Below are positions 24,637-33,243 of a stretch of DNA of 64,000 bases, in pieces; the stretch's first letter is position 1; each line of letters opens with the position of its first letter. Under the pieces are notes generated by a model that saw only the letters and a list, made by a program, of their open reading frames with translations, was not told the DNA's origin and made no database searches. Origin of the DNA: Margaritifera margaritifera (taxonomy: Eukaryota > Mollusca > Bivalvia > Unionida > Margaritiferidae). The translations under genes were made by a program, and so were the position numbers. The stretch lies in the NCBI GenBank assembly GCA_029931535.1, contig JAQPZY010001695.1:5397001-5461000 (forward strand). The letters are read 5' to 3'.

Positions 24637-25432
24637 AAGACAACAACCTCTGGATGACTCGCTGCAACTTTGTATCTCAGACTTGCTATATATTTAACTG
24701 ACATCTGAAGAGGTCTCAATCATGTAGAATTTAATTGTGTATTTCTGCAGAGATAGATATTATTTTATTAATTGTATATTTTGTCTATTGTACTTTGTGT
24801 GAAAATAGTATTTATTTGGTGTCTTTTTATTACTTTCTCTATGTTAAAATTTGGGGCATAATCCTTGATGATATACATTTGAATGGACAAGTGTATTTCC
24901 ACATTGGATCACAAGGACTTCTGAACAGTACACTTCCTTTAAATATCATGAACAAGGGTTTAATGAACTTGAACACTCATTCTTGGAGGACTTGTGGTTT
25001 GGTGGGCTTAAATTGCCAGTGTTGAATAATTTGATACTGAATCTAGTCAATAATTGTGTGTTTTAGTGTACATCTCTAAATGTGTTCTGAGATTTATTCA
25101 TATTTGCTTTGATCAAATGAATATGAAGTATATTTTCTTGAATATATAGAGTACAATATTATATAAATATATAGAGGATATTTGCTTGAAACGAGTGAAT
25201 AATGGATATATTTCATCTCGTGGGTGAAAATATTTAAGTTTTTCACCCATGAGATGAAATACATGTTATTTACTCAGAGCAAGCAAATATTCTTGTTATT
25301 TTATGCTCAAGTGTATTGTTTAGCAATTTGTATAACACACTGAAGTAGCTGATTTCTTACTGTATCCCATGCAATAATGTCAGCAGTATACTGTTTATGT
25401 TCTGGTCTGTTTTGTGTATATTTGCAAATAAA
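24637..25432 (+). other. Candidate alternative terminal exon of the sortilin-like gene
   Basis: A very strong acceptor (26 nt nearly all pyrimidine, then CAG at 24634-24636) opens a frame that matches the phase of the transmembrane exon. AA+A gives Lys, then RQQPLDDSLQLCISDLLYI and TAA at 24695-24697. About 730 bp of AT-rich sequence follows, with AATAAA at 25427-25432. The product would be a receptor with a 20-residue replacement tail, lacking YRYSLL and the HDDSDDDML end, though it keeps an acidic and dileucine-like SDLL. The match of acceptor, phase, stop and poly(A) signal is seen in the sequence; actual use is inference. A chance acceptor is the alternative. Confidence 0.4.
25176..25292. 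repeat. Perfect-looking foldback (hairpin) element
   Basis: Arms of about 55 bp: GATATTTGCTTG...TTTCATCTCGTGGGTGAAAA and TTTTTCACCCATGAGATGAAA...CAAGCAAATATT, with a loop of only a few bases. Probably a small MITE. It would lie in the 3' UTR of the alternative exon if that exon is used. Confidence 0.7.
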
Positions 25433-26173
25433 ATATCAGTAGTTACATAATGCTCCTTCCCAATTCAAGGTAAAACAGCAGGTAAAAAAAATATTTGCCC
25501 ACTGCTGGATTTAAACACGGTTGTCTGGATGCGAGGTGGCCATCTTTACCTTTACACCATGCAAGTGTCTTCCCAATACTTTAAATTTCTTAGTCATAAT
25601 GTTATCAAAATCTATTGATAGCCAGTGAAAAAATATGATATTTTTTAACTCCAGTGAAATATCACAATTATTTCACTGGGAAAATCCAGTAATTCACTGC
25701 CTGGCATAAAATAATGTATTTTACACACATACGGCCAAAATAATACATATGAAATAAAATTGAGTTTGTTGTTGTTTCTCTGAGTACTTCAGTAATTAGG
25801 TATGCTGGAGAAGATCAAAACAAGCAGTAAGCTGATGGTTAAATGAAAATCACAAATTGACACTTATAGTAAGTCATTATTCGTGTCATGAGGAACAATT
25901 TATGCATTCCTTCCTTCATTCGAGAATTAGCAGGGACTGGGACTAATACACACATAGTATGTTAGTCCCAGCCGCTGACAGTGCAAAACCATTGCTTTCC
26001 TGTTTTCCAGTCTTGGATTTTAGATAATTTGGGCAATAATGATGTGGCCCTTGACAAAAAATTAAAAATGTTAAATATTAAAATTGTTCAGCAAGAACAG
26101 ATTCTAAAAATTTAAACTACCCAAAAAAATATTTGTGAGTGTTCAAATTTTTACAGGTTTTTTCATACTGTTT
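25433..26173. other. Intron with small inverted repeats
   Basis: 25620-25705 carries short CCAGTGAA/TTCACTGG inverted repeats, probably a MITE fragment. 25500-25565 has weak tRNA-like character on the minus strand. No coding potential. Confidence 0.35.
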
Positions 26174-26926
26174 TGTTACGACTCTATGGTCTAAGAAAAA
26201 TGTAACAGAAAGAAAGTGAAACCAACAAATCAAGTAAAAAATCAACAAGCAATTTATTACTAGATAATTAAAATGAAAAATCAAAAAGTCACTTACAGTA
26301 ATGTGTTTTGAAATCCTAATAATCCAATAAGAATGATTGTTCTACTAATCACAAGTCCTAAATATAGAATGTTCCGAATTCACGACTGTGTCCTTGAATG
26401 TTATGATGTGCTAATGGTCTCCAAAGTCCTGATGTACTAGTAATCTTGATGTGCTGATGTCAAAATGAAGTATTCCAAAATCTCTGAATAAGTTCAGTTA
26501 AATTCCAAAATCATCAATTAAAATCCAAAATCCAAACGTTTATGAGCACTGTTATAATCCAATGAATATTTAAAATAATTCCTCTCTTAGAATTTGGAAT
26601 GAATTTTCACAACTGTAATAGCTCTTTACAAGACTGATGGTAATGTCAAAACTGAAAAAATGTCCACCAAACATGGTATATATAAAGATTGGTCACATGA
26701 CAGAATGTTCTAGAATATGAGTCATCTTAATGGAATTCTAACTGTAAACAAAATTCAACCTTGACCTTCAAATTGAGAAAACATATTGATCAAAACAACC
26801 TAATTCAAGGACACTAGTTAAACATGTTTTTCCTGATAACATTAAGATTTAAGCAAATATTAAAGTGAAGAAGCATTTACAATTTCCTAAAATATTTATA
26901 ATATTATATAAACATCATACATAACA
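26174..26926 (-). mobile_element. Solo LTR (antisense), 753 bp
   Basis: Read on the minus strand the element starts TGTTATGTATGATG and ends GAGTCGTAACA, with TGTTA/TAACA ends. It is flanked by the direct repeat GTTT (26170-26173, 26927-26930). On the minus strand it has, in order, a perfect three-part heat-shock element (26702-26716), a TATA-like TTTATATACC (about 26674-26686) and AATAAA (26253-26258). That is the U3-R-U5 order of an LTR. No internal retroelement sequence is attached on either side. Confidence 0.6.
26702..26716 (-). promoter_or_regulatory. Heat-shock element-like site in the solo LTR
   Basis: AGAATGTTCTAGAAT is three contiguous alternating nGAAn/nTTCn pentamers with no mismatch, the consensus bound by heat-shock factor trimers. 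It lies about 20-30 bp upstream of the TATA-like motif on the minus strand. Activity is inference. Confidence 0.5.
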
Positions 26927-26944
26927 GTTTGTCTATTGAAAACT

Positions 26945-27075
26945 TCAGGTAACCAAACCAAACAACACCCAGCCTGACCAAATAGCACCCAGCCCGACCA
27001 AACAACACTCAACTGGGTTATGCAGTTTGTTAATTTCAGTAACCAAACCAAACAACATGCAACTGGGTTATGCAG
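26945..27075. repeat. Local ~75-bp duplication just upstream of the tail exon
   Basis: GTAACCAAACCAAACAACA and CAACTGGGTTATGCAGTTTT both occur twice. The last copy ends about 75 bp before the acceptor at 27150. Confidence 0.75.
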
Positions 27076-27150
27076 TTTTTTGAGTACCCATCTTACCAGA
27101 TTTAAGTTTCATGTTGTTAATGTGAAATATGTTTTTGGATGTATTTTCAG

Positions 27151-27262
27151 CAAAGTCGTGTATAGATACTCTCTACTGAGCCAGACCGAAGATACTACGG
27201 AACATGACCTTGAGAATGCATTAACTTCCAATGGGAGTGTACTATATCAGGACTCAGACGAG
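27151..27262 (+). CDS. SORT1: Sortilin-like receptor, cytoplasmic tail exon with Tyr sorting signal
   Basis: Exon of 112 nt between GTATTTTCAG and a GTATAT donor at 27263. Its first base completes the split codon from the transmembrane exon (AA+C, Asn). It then reads KVVYRYSLLSQTEDTTEHD and continues through an acidic, Ser-rich segment to YQDSDE, ending in phase 0. YSLL fits the YXX-hydrophobic signal read by AP clathrin adaptors, and VYRYSLL aligns with the HRYSVL segment of sortilin. The acidic residues around Ser and Thr are possible casein kinase 2 sites (inference). The exon lies 224 bp downstream of an antisense solo LTR and a short local duplication. Phase match on both sides and the motif position make this exon secure. 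Confidence 0.85.
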
Positions 27263-27309
27263 GTATATAATGTGTTCACCAATACATGGTGCATACCAAG
27301 GTACAATTA

Positions 27310-27375
27310 ACATCAACCCAGATCTGCTATCTTTTAATGCATGAGCAGATCAGGGTCAATGCTTTTAGGTAGGAG
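27310..27375. mobile_element. Foldback MITE family, partial copy 2
   Basis: CAACCCAGATCTGCTATC...GAGCAGATCAGGGTCAATG is a single hairpin of the family described at 11782. Outer arms are not evident. Confidence 0.45.
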
Positions 27376-27884
27376 CAGTGAACAGAGTACGTCAAACTCT
27401 GGTTGTCTATTACATCAGAGTATGTCCTATTCTGGTTGTGTATTACATTAAAATAGACTGCTTAAGTAAAATCAATGTCTGCTGCACAGCTTGAAAGGAT
27501 GTGATTATTACATTATGGCATCATCGATATAACATCACATTTTATCAGGGTCTATCATAACGCTATGAACTCCAGGAGAGATTAGATGCCAAATGACATG
27601 GTTGCAACTTCTGTTTCTTATTAAATCTTGAAAAAGAAACATTTGTGTACAACTTTAATGATCACAATAACAGTCACAATAATAGAAGTTTCTAAAGGAA
27701 GAATACAATAATAGATTTAGTACATCACATGACCCAACTGTGGCATTGTTTATAAAAAGACAATTCCACCTAGTCATGGAGTATAACTCCAAAAATGTTA
27801 GCATGTGGCTTTAGTGCCTGCTGAAAAGGTGTAATTTACATTGTCACACATAGTATCCATTAGTCATTAGGAAATGTGTACTGG

Positions 27885-28020
27885 CTTAAGGTAGCACTAA
27901 ACAGGTTTCATCCATGGCTTAAGGTAGCACTAAACAGTTTTTAGCCATGGCTTAAGGTAGCACTTAACAGTTTTCAGCCATGGCTTAAGGTAACACTAAA
28001 CAGTTTTCAGCCGTAGCCAT
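27885..28020. repeat. ~37-bp tandem array
   Basis: Four copies of GGCTTAAGGTAGCACTAAACAGTTTTCAGCCAT, with small differences. It abuts the dispersed repeat at 28000. Confidence 0.85.
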
Positions 28021-28345
28021 GGTCAATAATGTACCCCCTCATCTTTGAGAATCAGTAAAAAGATTGGTATTGTAAAGCTGATCCTTCTAAGATTACCCCC
28101 TTTAGAGTCAAACCAACCCCCTCCCTGCAACGTGTGAAAATCCCCAAAACTTGCAATTTTCAAGCCCCCATAAAGAACCTATACTAAAACAAATCTATCT
28201 TGTATTTGATGATTGTGTTCCAGATATTAATTAAATATAGAGGAAGGTGGACCATTTTGTTCCAGATATTACTTTAATGAACATGAAATTGAACCATGAA
28301 TGGACCAATTTGCCACAAAATAACTCACTTTAGAAATATTTGAAA
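27990..28345 (+). repeat. Dispersed repeat, copy A
   Basis: The run CAGTTTTCAGCC, TACCCCCTTTAGAGTCA, AAAGAACCTATACT, GAACCATGAA.GGACCAATTT and CCACAAAAT recurs in the same order and orientation at 29290-29700. About 350-430 bp long, no coding, class unknown. Confidence 0.65.
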
Positions 28346-28713
28346 GTTGGGACAATTCTCTCTGTCCTTGTTATGTAATGATATGCCTAATTGTTAATAA
28401 TACAGTACCTGTTTTTCCTTGGTATGGATCCATCTAAAGTACCATTTATGAATGCATTTTGTTACATTTGTATTACTCATGTATGGGAAACTTTGGCTGC
28501 ATATCACCATGAAAATCAGTGACAAAAATTGCAAAAACACGACAATAAACACCATCACAAGGAATAATGCTTTTCTAATTTTGTACTTTATGACCTTGAA
28601 ATTAGTTTCCAATTATAATACTGTAATATGAATCTTGGACATCTGCAAGATAAGTGGTGAAATTTTCACATTCTCATCTATTCCCATTACTGGCAATTCT
28701 AAGGTGAAAAAGT
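28346..28713. other. Intronic spacer
   Basis: AT-rich. The minus-strand frame 28394-28612 shows no recognisable motif. Confidence 0.35.
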
Positions 28714-28880
28714 GTTATGTTTGGTTTGATTTTGTGCTTTATTGCATTCATGAAGGTTATATCATGCCCAGGCAGCCCAAGGACACGCCGCAATTGCTGA
28801 TCCAATGATGGAAATCAAACCCACACCCTTCTGGTCATGGATTAAATGCCACTGAACCACCATGACTCTGTGAAAAGTAT
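28714..28880 (-). mobile_element. tRNA-derived SINE
   Basis: On the minus strand: GTGGTTCAGTGGC (A-box region), GGGTTTGATTTCC (B box), then GTGTCCTTGGGC and a 3' end of AAAATCAAACCAAAC. This is the same build as copies at 30601 and 37240. Confidence 0.65.
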
Positions 28881-29084
28881 AGTGCTCATATTGAAAAATG
28901 CATTTTTTCTATAGATCCATACATGGGATAAGGGGTGGGGTGCCATGTCTCATGAGGTTTTGGTTCTTTACTCATATTTGTTTCCTATGAAAGTTTTAAT
29001 TCAGCGACAAGAGTAATATGTCAGTTTCAAGTATGAAATTAAAATCCAAAGAAGCAAGCCTGAACAGTGTGTAAATGTTCATAT

Positions 29085-29280
29085 GGGTGGCAGAGTAGTA
29101 GAAGGTGCTTGCCTTTACAGATCACTTGCACATCTCACCTCTGCCAGCATGAGTGTGTTAAACCAATGTAGGTTTATGAGAAAGCTTGCCAGTAGCTTCC
29201 AGTGGGTCAGTGGTTCTTCCTGGAGTCTTCCTCTACCAAATATATTGGCTGAAAAATGACAATAAACTCCACAAAATCAA
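29085..29280 (+). mobile_element. tRNA-like SINE, second family
   Basis: GGTGGCAGAGTAGTAGAAGG then GCTTGCCTTTACAGATC looks like a tRNA 5' half. It is followed by an unrelated body and ends with ACAATAAACTCCACAAAATC. Confidence 0.4.
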
Positions 29281-29286
29281 ATCATT

Positions 29287-29760
29287 GAGATAGCAATAAA
29301 CGGTTTTCAGCTACAGCCGGGTTTGAAGATGTATCCTCTCACCTTTGAAGCCATCTGCTATAAAAAAAATAAAACTCCATAATCATCAACATGTATACAT
29401 TTTCAAACTCATCAGAAAATCGAGAAACTGAAGCAGTAAAAAGATTGCAAAGCTGATTTTTCTGTTACCCCCTTTAGAGTCACACCACTCAAGGGTATTA
29501 TAGGCCAACAACTTGATCGCTTTGCACCATATGTGAAAATCCCAGAAATGCTCAATTTTCAACCCCACAAAGAACCTATACTGAACAAAATCAGAGATAT
29601 TTCATATATAAGGTGGTGACTGTTGTGTCAAATGTATCACTTTAATGAAAAAGAAAGTGAACCATGAACAGACCAATTTCCCACAAAATCACTTTCTATT
29701 AATAAAGCCATAAATGCGTAAGAACAGAGTTAGGAGAAAATGGGTAGGCACTCCGGGGTA
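29287..29760 (+). repeat. Dispersed repeat, copy B
   Basis: Second copy of the repeat at 27990, longer at both ends. It contains GGGTATTATAGGCCAA twice (29494 and 29758), which may mark element edges. Confidence 0.6.
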
Positions 29761-30153
29761 TTATAGGCCAATACTTATTCTCTAACCCGACAATCTCAAA
29801 TGTGTTTCTGCACTAGAATTGTTCCATTGTGAGTACAGCATGAAATCATGCAATCTTTACACCACTCAAAATATCGAGGGAGATAAAGTATGGATGTCTC
29901 TTCAGTAAAAAGTTTCCTCATGGCCAATCATATGAAAATGCTACCTAAATTAAATTCCTGTAGTTTACCAACTGGAACTCAAGAATTTGTCATCTGATAT
30001 CCTACTGTGAAATTCAGGGAGTGCTATAATTTGTATGCCTGCGAACATTATTTATTATTTTAATTTCTCACACATCTGCAAAGAGTTTGCTATTCTCAAC
30101 ATCATTGCAGTGTGATATTGCCAAATACTGTCATATCACATTGACATGACCTT
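29761..30153. other. Intronic spacer
   Basis: No feature recognised. Confidence 0.35.
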
Positions 30154-30344
30154 TGGCATTATGGCATTAATATGTCTTTTATAGCATGCCATTATGGCAT
30201 TAATATGTCTTTTATAGCATGCCATTATGGCATTAATATGTCTTTTATAGCATGCCATTATGGCATTAATATGTCTTTTATAGCATGCCATTATGGCATT
30301 AATATGTCTTTTATAGCATGCCATTATGGCATTAATATGTCTTT
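30154..30344. repeat. 33-bp tandem array with palindromic core
   Basis: Nearly six copies of ATGCCATTATGGCATTAATA plus TGTCTTTTATAGC. ATGCCATTATGGCAT is a near-perfect palindrome. The period of 33 keeps frames open on both strands (ACYKRHINAIM, SFIACHYGINM), which are artefacts. Confidence 0.95.
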
Positions 30345-30600
30345 TCTTTATGAGATAAATACTACTAAAGCCTAACTTGTTATTGACATGCCTGTGAATA
30401 GTGATGCAAAGGTATCACACTTTTCTGGTGTCAAAGATGATGGTCTGGTTGCCCTCATCAGTGATGTTAAATGCTGCGTTAAAGTTATCGAAAGTTATGA
30501 ATCTTCTTCCTTAGTTGCTGTATTCAGCTGAAACTTTACTATATATATCTGCACTCTGCAGTCTCAAGGATGTACAATAGGTTAGTCCACTAGTGGGGGC
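30345..30600. other. Intronic spacer
   Basis: No feature recognised. Confidence 0.3.
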
Positions 30601-30790
30601 AGGAGGCACAGTCGCTCACTGGTTAGCGTGCTAAACTCGCAACAAAAAGAGTGCTGGCTCTAATTCTACTATCAGATTAGCCTGTGGTGTTTCCTTGGGC
30701 AAAGTACTTTACTCCAATTGTCTCAACACTAAATAACCTACATGTGTTGCTGTGCCATAAAATACCAAACCAAATCAAACCAATGTTTTT
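30601..30790 (+). mobile_element. tRNA-derived SINE
   Basis: CACTGGTTAGCGTGCTAAAC (A-box region), GCTGGCTCTAATTCTA (decayed B box), TTTCCTTGGGCAAAGTACTT, CCAATTGTCTCAACAC, and a 3' end with AAATACCAAACCAAATCAAA. It is directly followed by a foldback MITE. Confidence 0.75.
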
Positions 30791-30804
30791 ATGTCTAAAG
30801 AGTG

Positions 30805-30992
30805 TACCTACATTCGCGTATAAGCCAGGTCCAAATGCAAACAACATAGACCCAGACATCAGGGTCTATGTTGTTTGTTCTGCTGATTAGTCCTTACAAA
30901 CTGCATAGTGCCCAGATCTGCCAGCGCATTATGCGATGGCAGATCTGGGTCTATGCAGTTTGCAGTTGGTATCAGCTTATATGCGAGTATAT
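30805..30992. mobile_element. Foldback MITE family, copy 3 (most complete)
   Basis: Outer arms CTACATTCGCGTATAAGCC and the complement of ATCAGCTTATATGCGAGTAT pair over about 45 bp, including GCAAACAACATAGACCC / GGGTCTATGCAGTTTGC. Two inner hairpins are ATAGACCCAGA-CATCAGGGTCTAT and CCAGATCTGCCAGCGCAT-TATGCGATGGCAGATCTGG. The folded form would be a three-way junction. Confidence 0.7.
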
Positions 30993-31355
30993 TCAGTAGA
31001 TGTGCTAGGAGTCCCTATCTCACCTACATAAAAATTCCAACTATGTAATAATGATGCCATTTACATGTGAAACACAGTGTTCAGTGGAACACTTATGTAG
31101 ATCTATATAATATCGTTATATCTGCACTTTTACAGATATATTATGGTCATGTATGTCTGTCCATCCATTGATTACTCTGTTCCTTATAAGCTGAACTCCT
31201 TCTACACCAGTTCAGGAAGGGGGATCCTATTCACTAGGGTGGGTAAATGACAAAGGTTTCATAGGCTAAATGCAGTGGGAGTGGGGGTGGGGTGACTGAA
31301 AAAAATGTAATAAAATGTGCAGATATTTTTTAAGGTTTCTATCTCTCTATTTGAT

Positions 31356-31391
31356 CTTACTTTTTTTTTTTCTTTTTTTTTCTTTTTACAG
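31356..31391 (+). promoter_or_regulatory. Duplicated upstream 3' splice site of the distal tail exon
   Basis: TTGATCTTACTTTTTTTTT, TCTTTTTACAG and GAAGTAG occur here and again 36 nt downstream at the exon start. The interval 31392-31427 is 12 codons with no stop (EVVDLTFFFFLQ), so either acceptor keeps the frame. Confidence 0.6.
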
Positions 31392-31427
31392 GAAGTAGTT
31401 GATCTTACTTTTTTTTTCTTTTTACAG

Positions 31428-31547
31428 GAAGTAGATTCAGGAAGTAAACTGAAGAATTCCAACCATTTGAATTCCAAGCTCCGTTCAACATGGCCCAAGC
31501 CGGCACCTACCAAAAATGTCCCATCCTATCATGATGATTCAGATGAT
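31428..31547 (+). CDS. SORT1: Sortilin-like receptor, distal tail exon
   Basis: Exon of exactly 40 codons, phase 0 at both ends, after a long T-rich tract and TTTTTACAG, with a GTAAGT donor at 31548. It begins EVDSGSKLKNSN, is Lys/Asn/Ser rich in the middle (TWPKPAPTKN) and ends VPSYHDDSDD. The end is the start of the acidic-cluster signal typical of sortilin and CI-MPR tails (human forms end in HDDSDEDLL). The acceptor is tandemly duplicated: an identical-looking pyrimidine tract and CAGGAAGTAG lie 36 nt upstream, and using it would add 12 in-frame residues. A hAT-like insertion starts only 22 bp after the donor. The tail is longer than vertebrate sortilin, mainly because of this exon. Confidence 0.85.
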
Positions 31548-31569
31548 GTAAGTTCCTCTGTATGATTAA

Positions 31570-32036
31570 CAGGGCTGGACAAATCCGCTTGCTCAGCACA
31601 TGGGACAAGCTCAGATTCAGCTTGAGCAAGTTCTTATGCATGGTGTTTGCATGTGGGGAAGTCAAATGAATTGAGAGGTCATGTTCAGTTTGGAATGCTT
31701 TATTTTCTGCAGGTTTCTGCCTGGCCACCGGTCCAATGAAATATGCTCACCTAATTATCTGTGCATTATGTTCTCTGGCTATCAGTTGAAACACTTCATT
31801 TTTTTCTCATCTACATATCTATTGCCAAGTACTATTAGATATATCTTTTTTGATAACTTTAATTATTGGCACAGATTTTATGGTGGAATCTCATATTTTA
31901 ATTTACCATTTTAACTTTCATTGTGATATTATGTTGTCATATTTTTGAGTAAGCTCAAATCTCCTAAGGACAAGTTCAGTTTTCCAGTAAGCGTGCCATG
32001 GGACAATCTGACTTTTATCAAATTTGTCCAGCCCTG
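31570..32036. mobile_element. hAT-like non-autonomous element with 5-bp flanking repeat
   Basis: Terminal inverted repeat of 15 bp, CAGGGCTGGACAAAT / ATTTGTCCAGCCCTG, flanked on both sides by ATTAA (31565-31569, 32037-32041). 467 bp long and no transposase frame. The CAGGG-type ends resemble hAT elements, but hAT makes 8-bp duplications, so the superfamily is open. Confidence 0.65.
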
Positions 32037-32274
32037 ATTAAGTACATAATGCAAACAGTCAATAATTGTAACTGCATAATTTTATTACTGAAGATAATTT
32101 ATAAAAAGAAATTTTAAATAATCTTTGCATGTGAGAAAAAGGAGTAATATTATTTTTCACTCAGTCATTCAAGTAAGTATAATCGTGAACAGCTATCAGT
32201 CATCAACCATTTTTTCCTACTGCCCATAATAGTGTTGACAGTTACCATTTGACACCGAGCCATTTTTCATAGTA

Positions 32275-32637
32275 TACTGTAAAATTTGGATACCGTGAAT
32301 TGATTTATTTTCATGGGTTTAAATTTTCATGGTTTTGTGAAAAATTACATTTTCATTGGTATTTAAATTTTTTGATTGGGGAAGCAGTCCTGTTGTTTCC
32401 ACAGTAGATGAAAAAAGCAGTCAAATTGTTTCCACTGTAGACAGGGGAAGCAGCCCTATTGTTTCCACAGTAGATTTGGGAAGGTGTCTCTTTGTTTCCA
32501 CAGAAATATCATTGCTCATTAGGTCTTTAAAGTTGTAGTTTGTAGCAACCACAAAATCTACAAAATTTCAGTACCCCACAAAAGTTTGGTACCCCACACA
32601 AATTTGGTACCCCATGAAAATTAGTCACTTCACAGTA
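32275..32637. mobile_element. MITE with internal short tandem repeats
   Basis: Ends TACTGTAAAATT and TTCACAGTA with TA at both borders. The subterminal TTTTCATGGGTTTAAATTTT and the right-hand CCCCATGAAAATTAGTCA are partly complementary. Inside are three to four ~41-bp units (GGGGAAGCAGTCCTGTTGTT plus TCCACAGTAGAT, 32384-32510) and three ~22-bp units (TTTGGTACCCCACACAAA). Confidence 0.6.
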
Positions 32638-33243
32638 GTAAGCATAGACAATATTTTTTAAACAAGTTAAGTTTGTATGCCCCTATTTTTGATGTGGACT
32701 TCCCATTTTATATCAATACAACTATTTGCAAAGTTTCTTTTCTTACTGTTATTAATCAGATTTTTAACAGCGAATTAAAATTAGATTTGTGATTAAAGAA
32801 AGAAAAGATAGTAAAGAAGGAAAAGCCAGAATGATAGCGATCGAGATGTAGATAGAGTGACTCGGATCAATTAATTAGGAATAGAACAATTCTTGAAGAG
32901 CATATTTTACAGCTTTGACTCTTGTCCACAAATATATATGGTGCTGTTTATTTTTGCTAAATATAATATAGAAAGGTCTATTGCATTTATTTTACAGTAA
33001 ATGCTTCTTTTCATATACTGTCTTTACCCAGTGTCTTAGGATGGTAAAAAATATTTTCTTTTTTAATGTCCATAAACTAAGGGACTTCGAAAATAATTCC
33101 CGAGAAAACTGTTGGAAAACTCGGGGTTGGGATGGGGCAAGATCAATCTCTTTTTTTGTTCTGTTTCTGGAGTCAGCTGATTAACGATTGTGTTTGCAAT
33201 GTAGATATGATAAAAATATTGTTAAAAATGTGTAGTCTTTGTC
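32638..33243. other. Intronic spacer
   Basis: No feature recognised. Confidence 0.3.

Noticed and set aside
25500..25565. Minus-strand tRNA-like segment
   Set aside because: Only weak A- and B-box resemblance and no SINE body or second copy seen.
26674..26690. + strand TATA box for a new promoter upstream of the tail exon
   Set aside because: The motif is better explained as the minus-strand TATA of the solo LTR, because the HSE and poly(A) signal are ordered for the minus strand.
1300..31547. Direct splicing of the transmembrane exon to the distal tail exon
   Set aside because: Phase mismatch: the join would read Lys-Lys and then a stop, so the 27151 exon is needed for the long tail.
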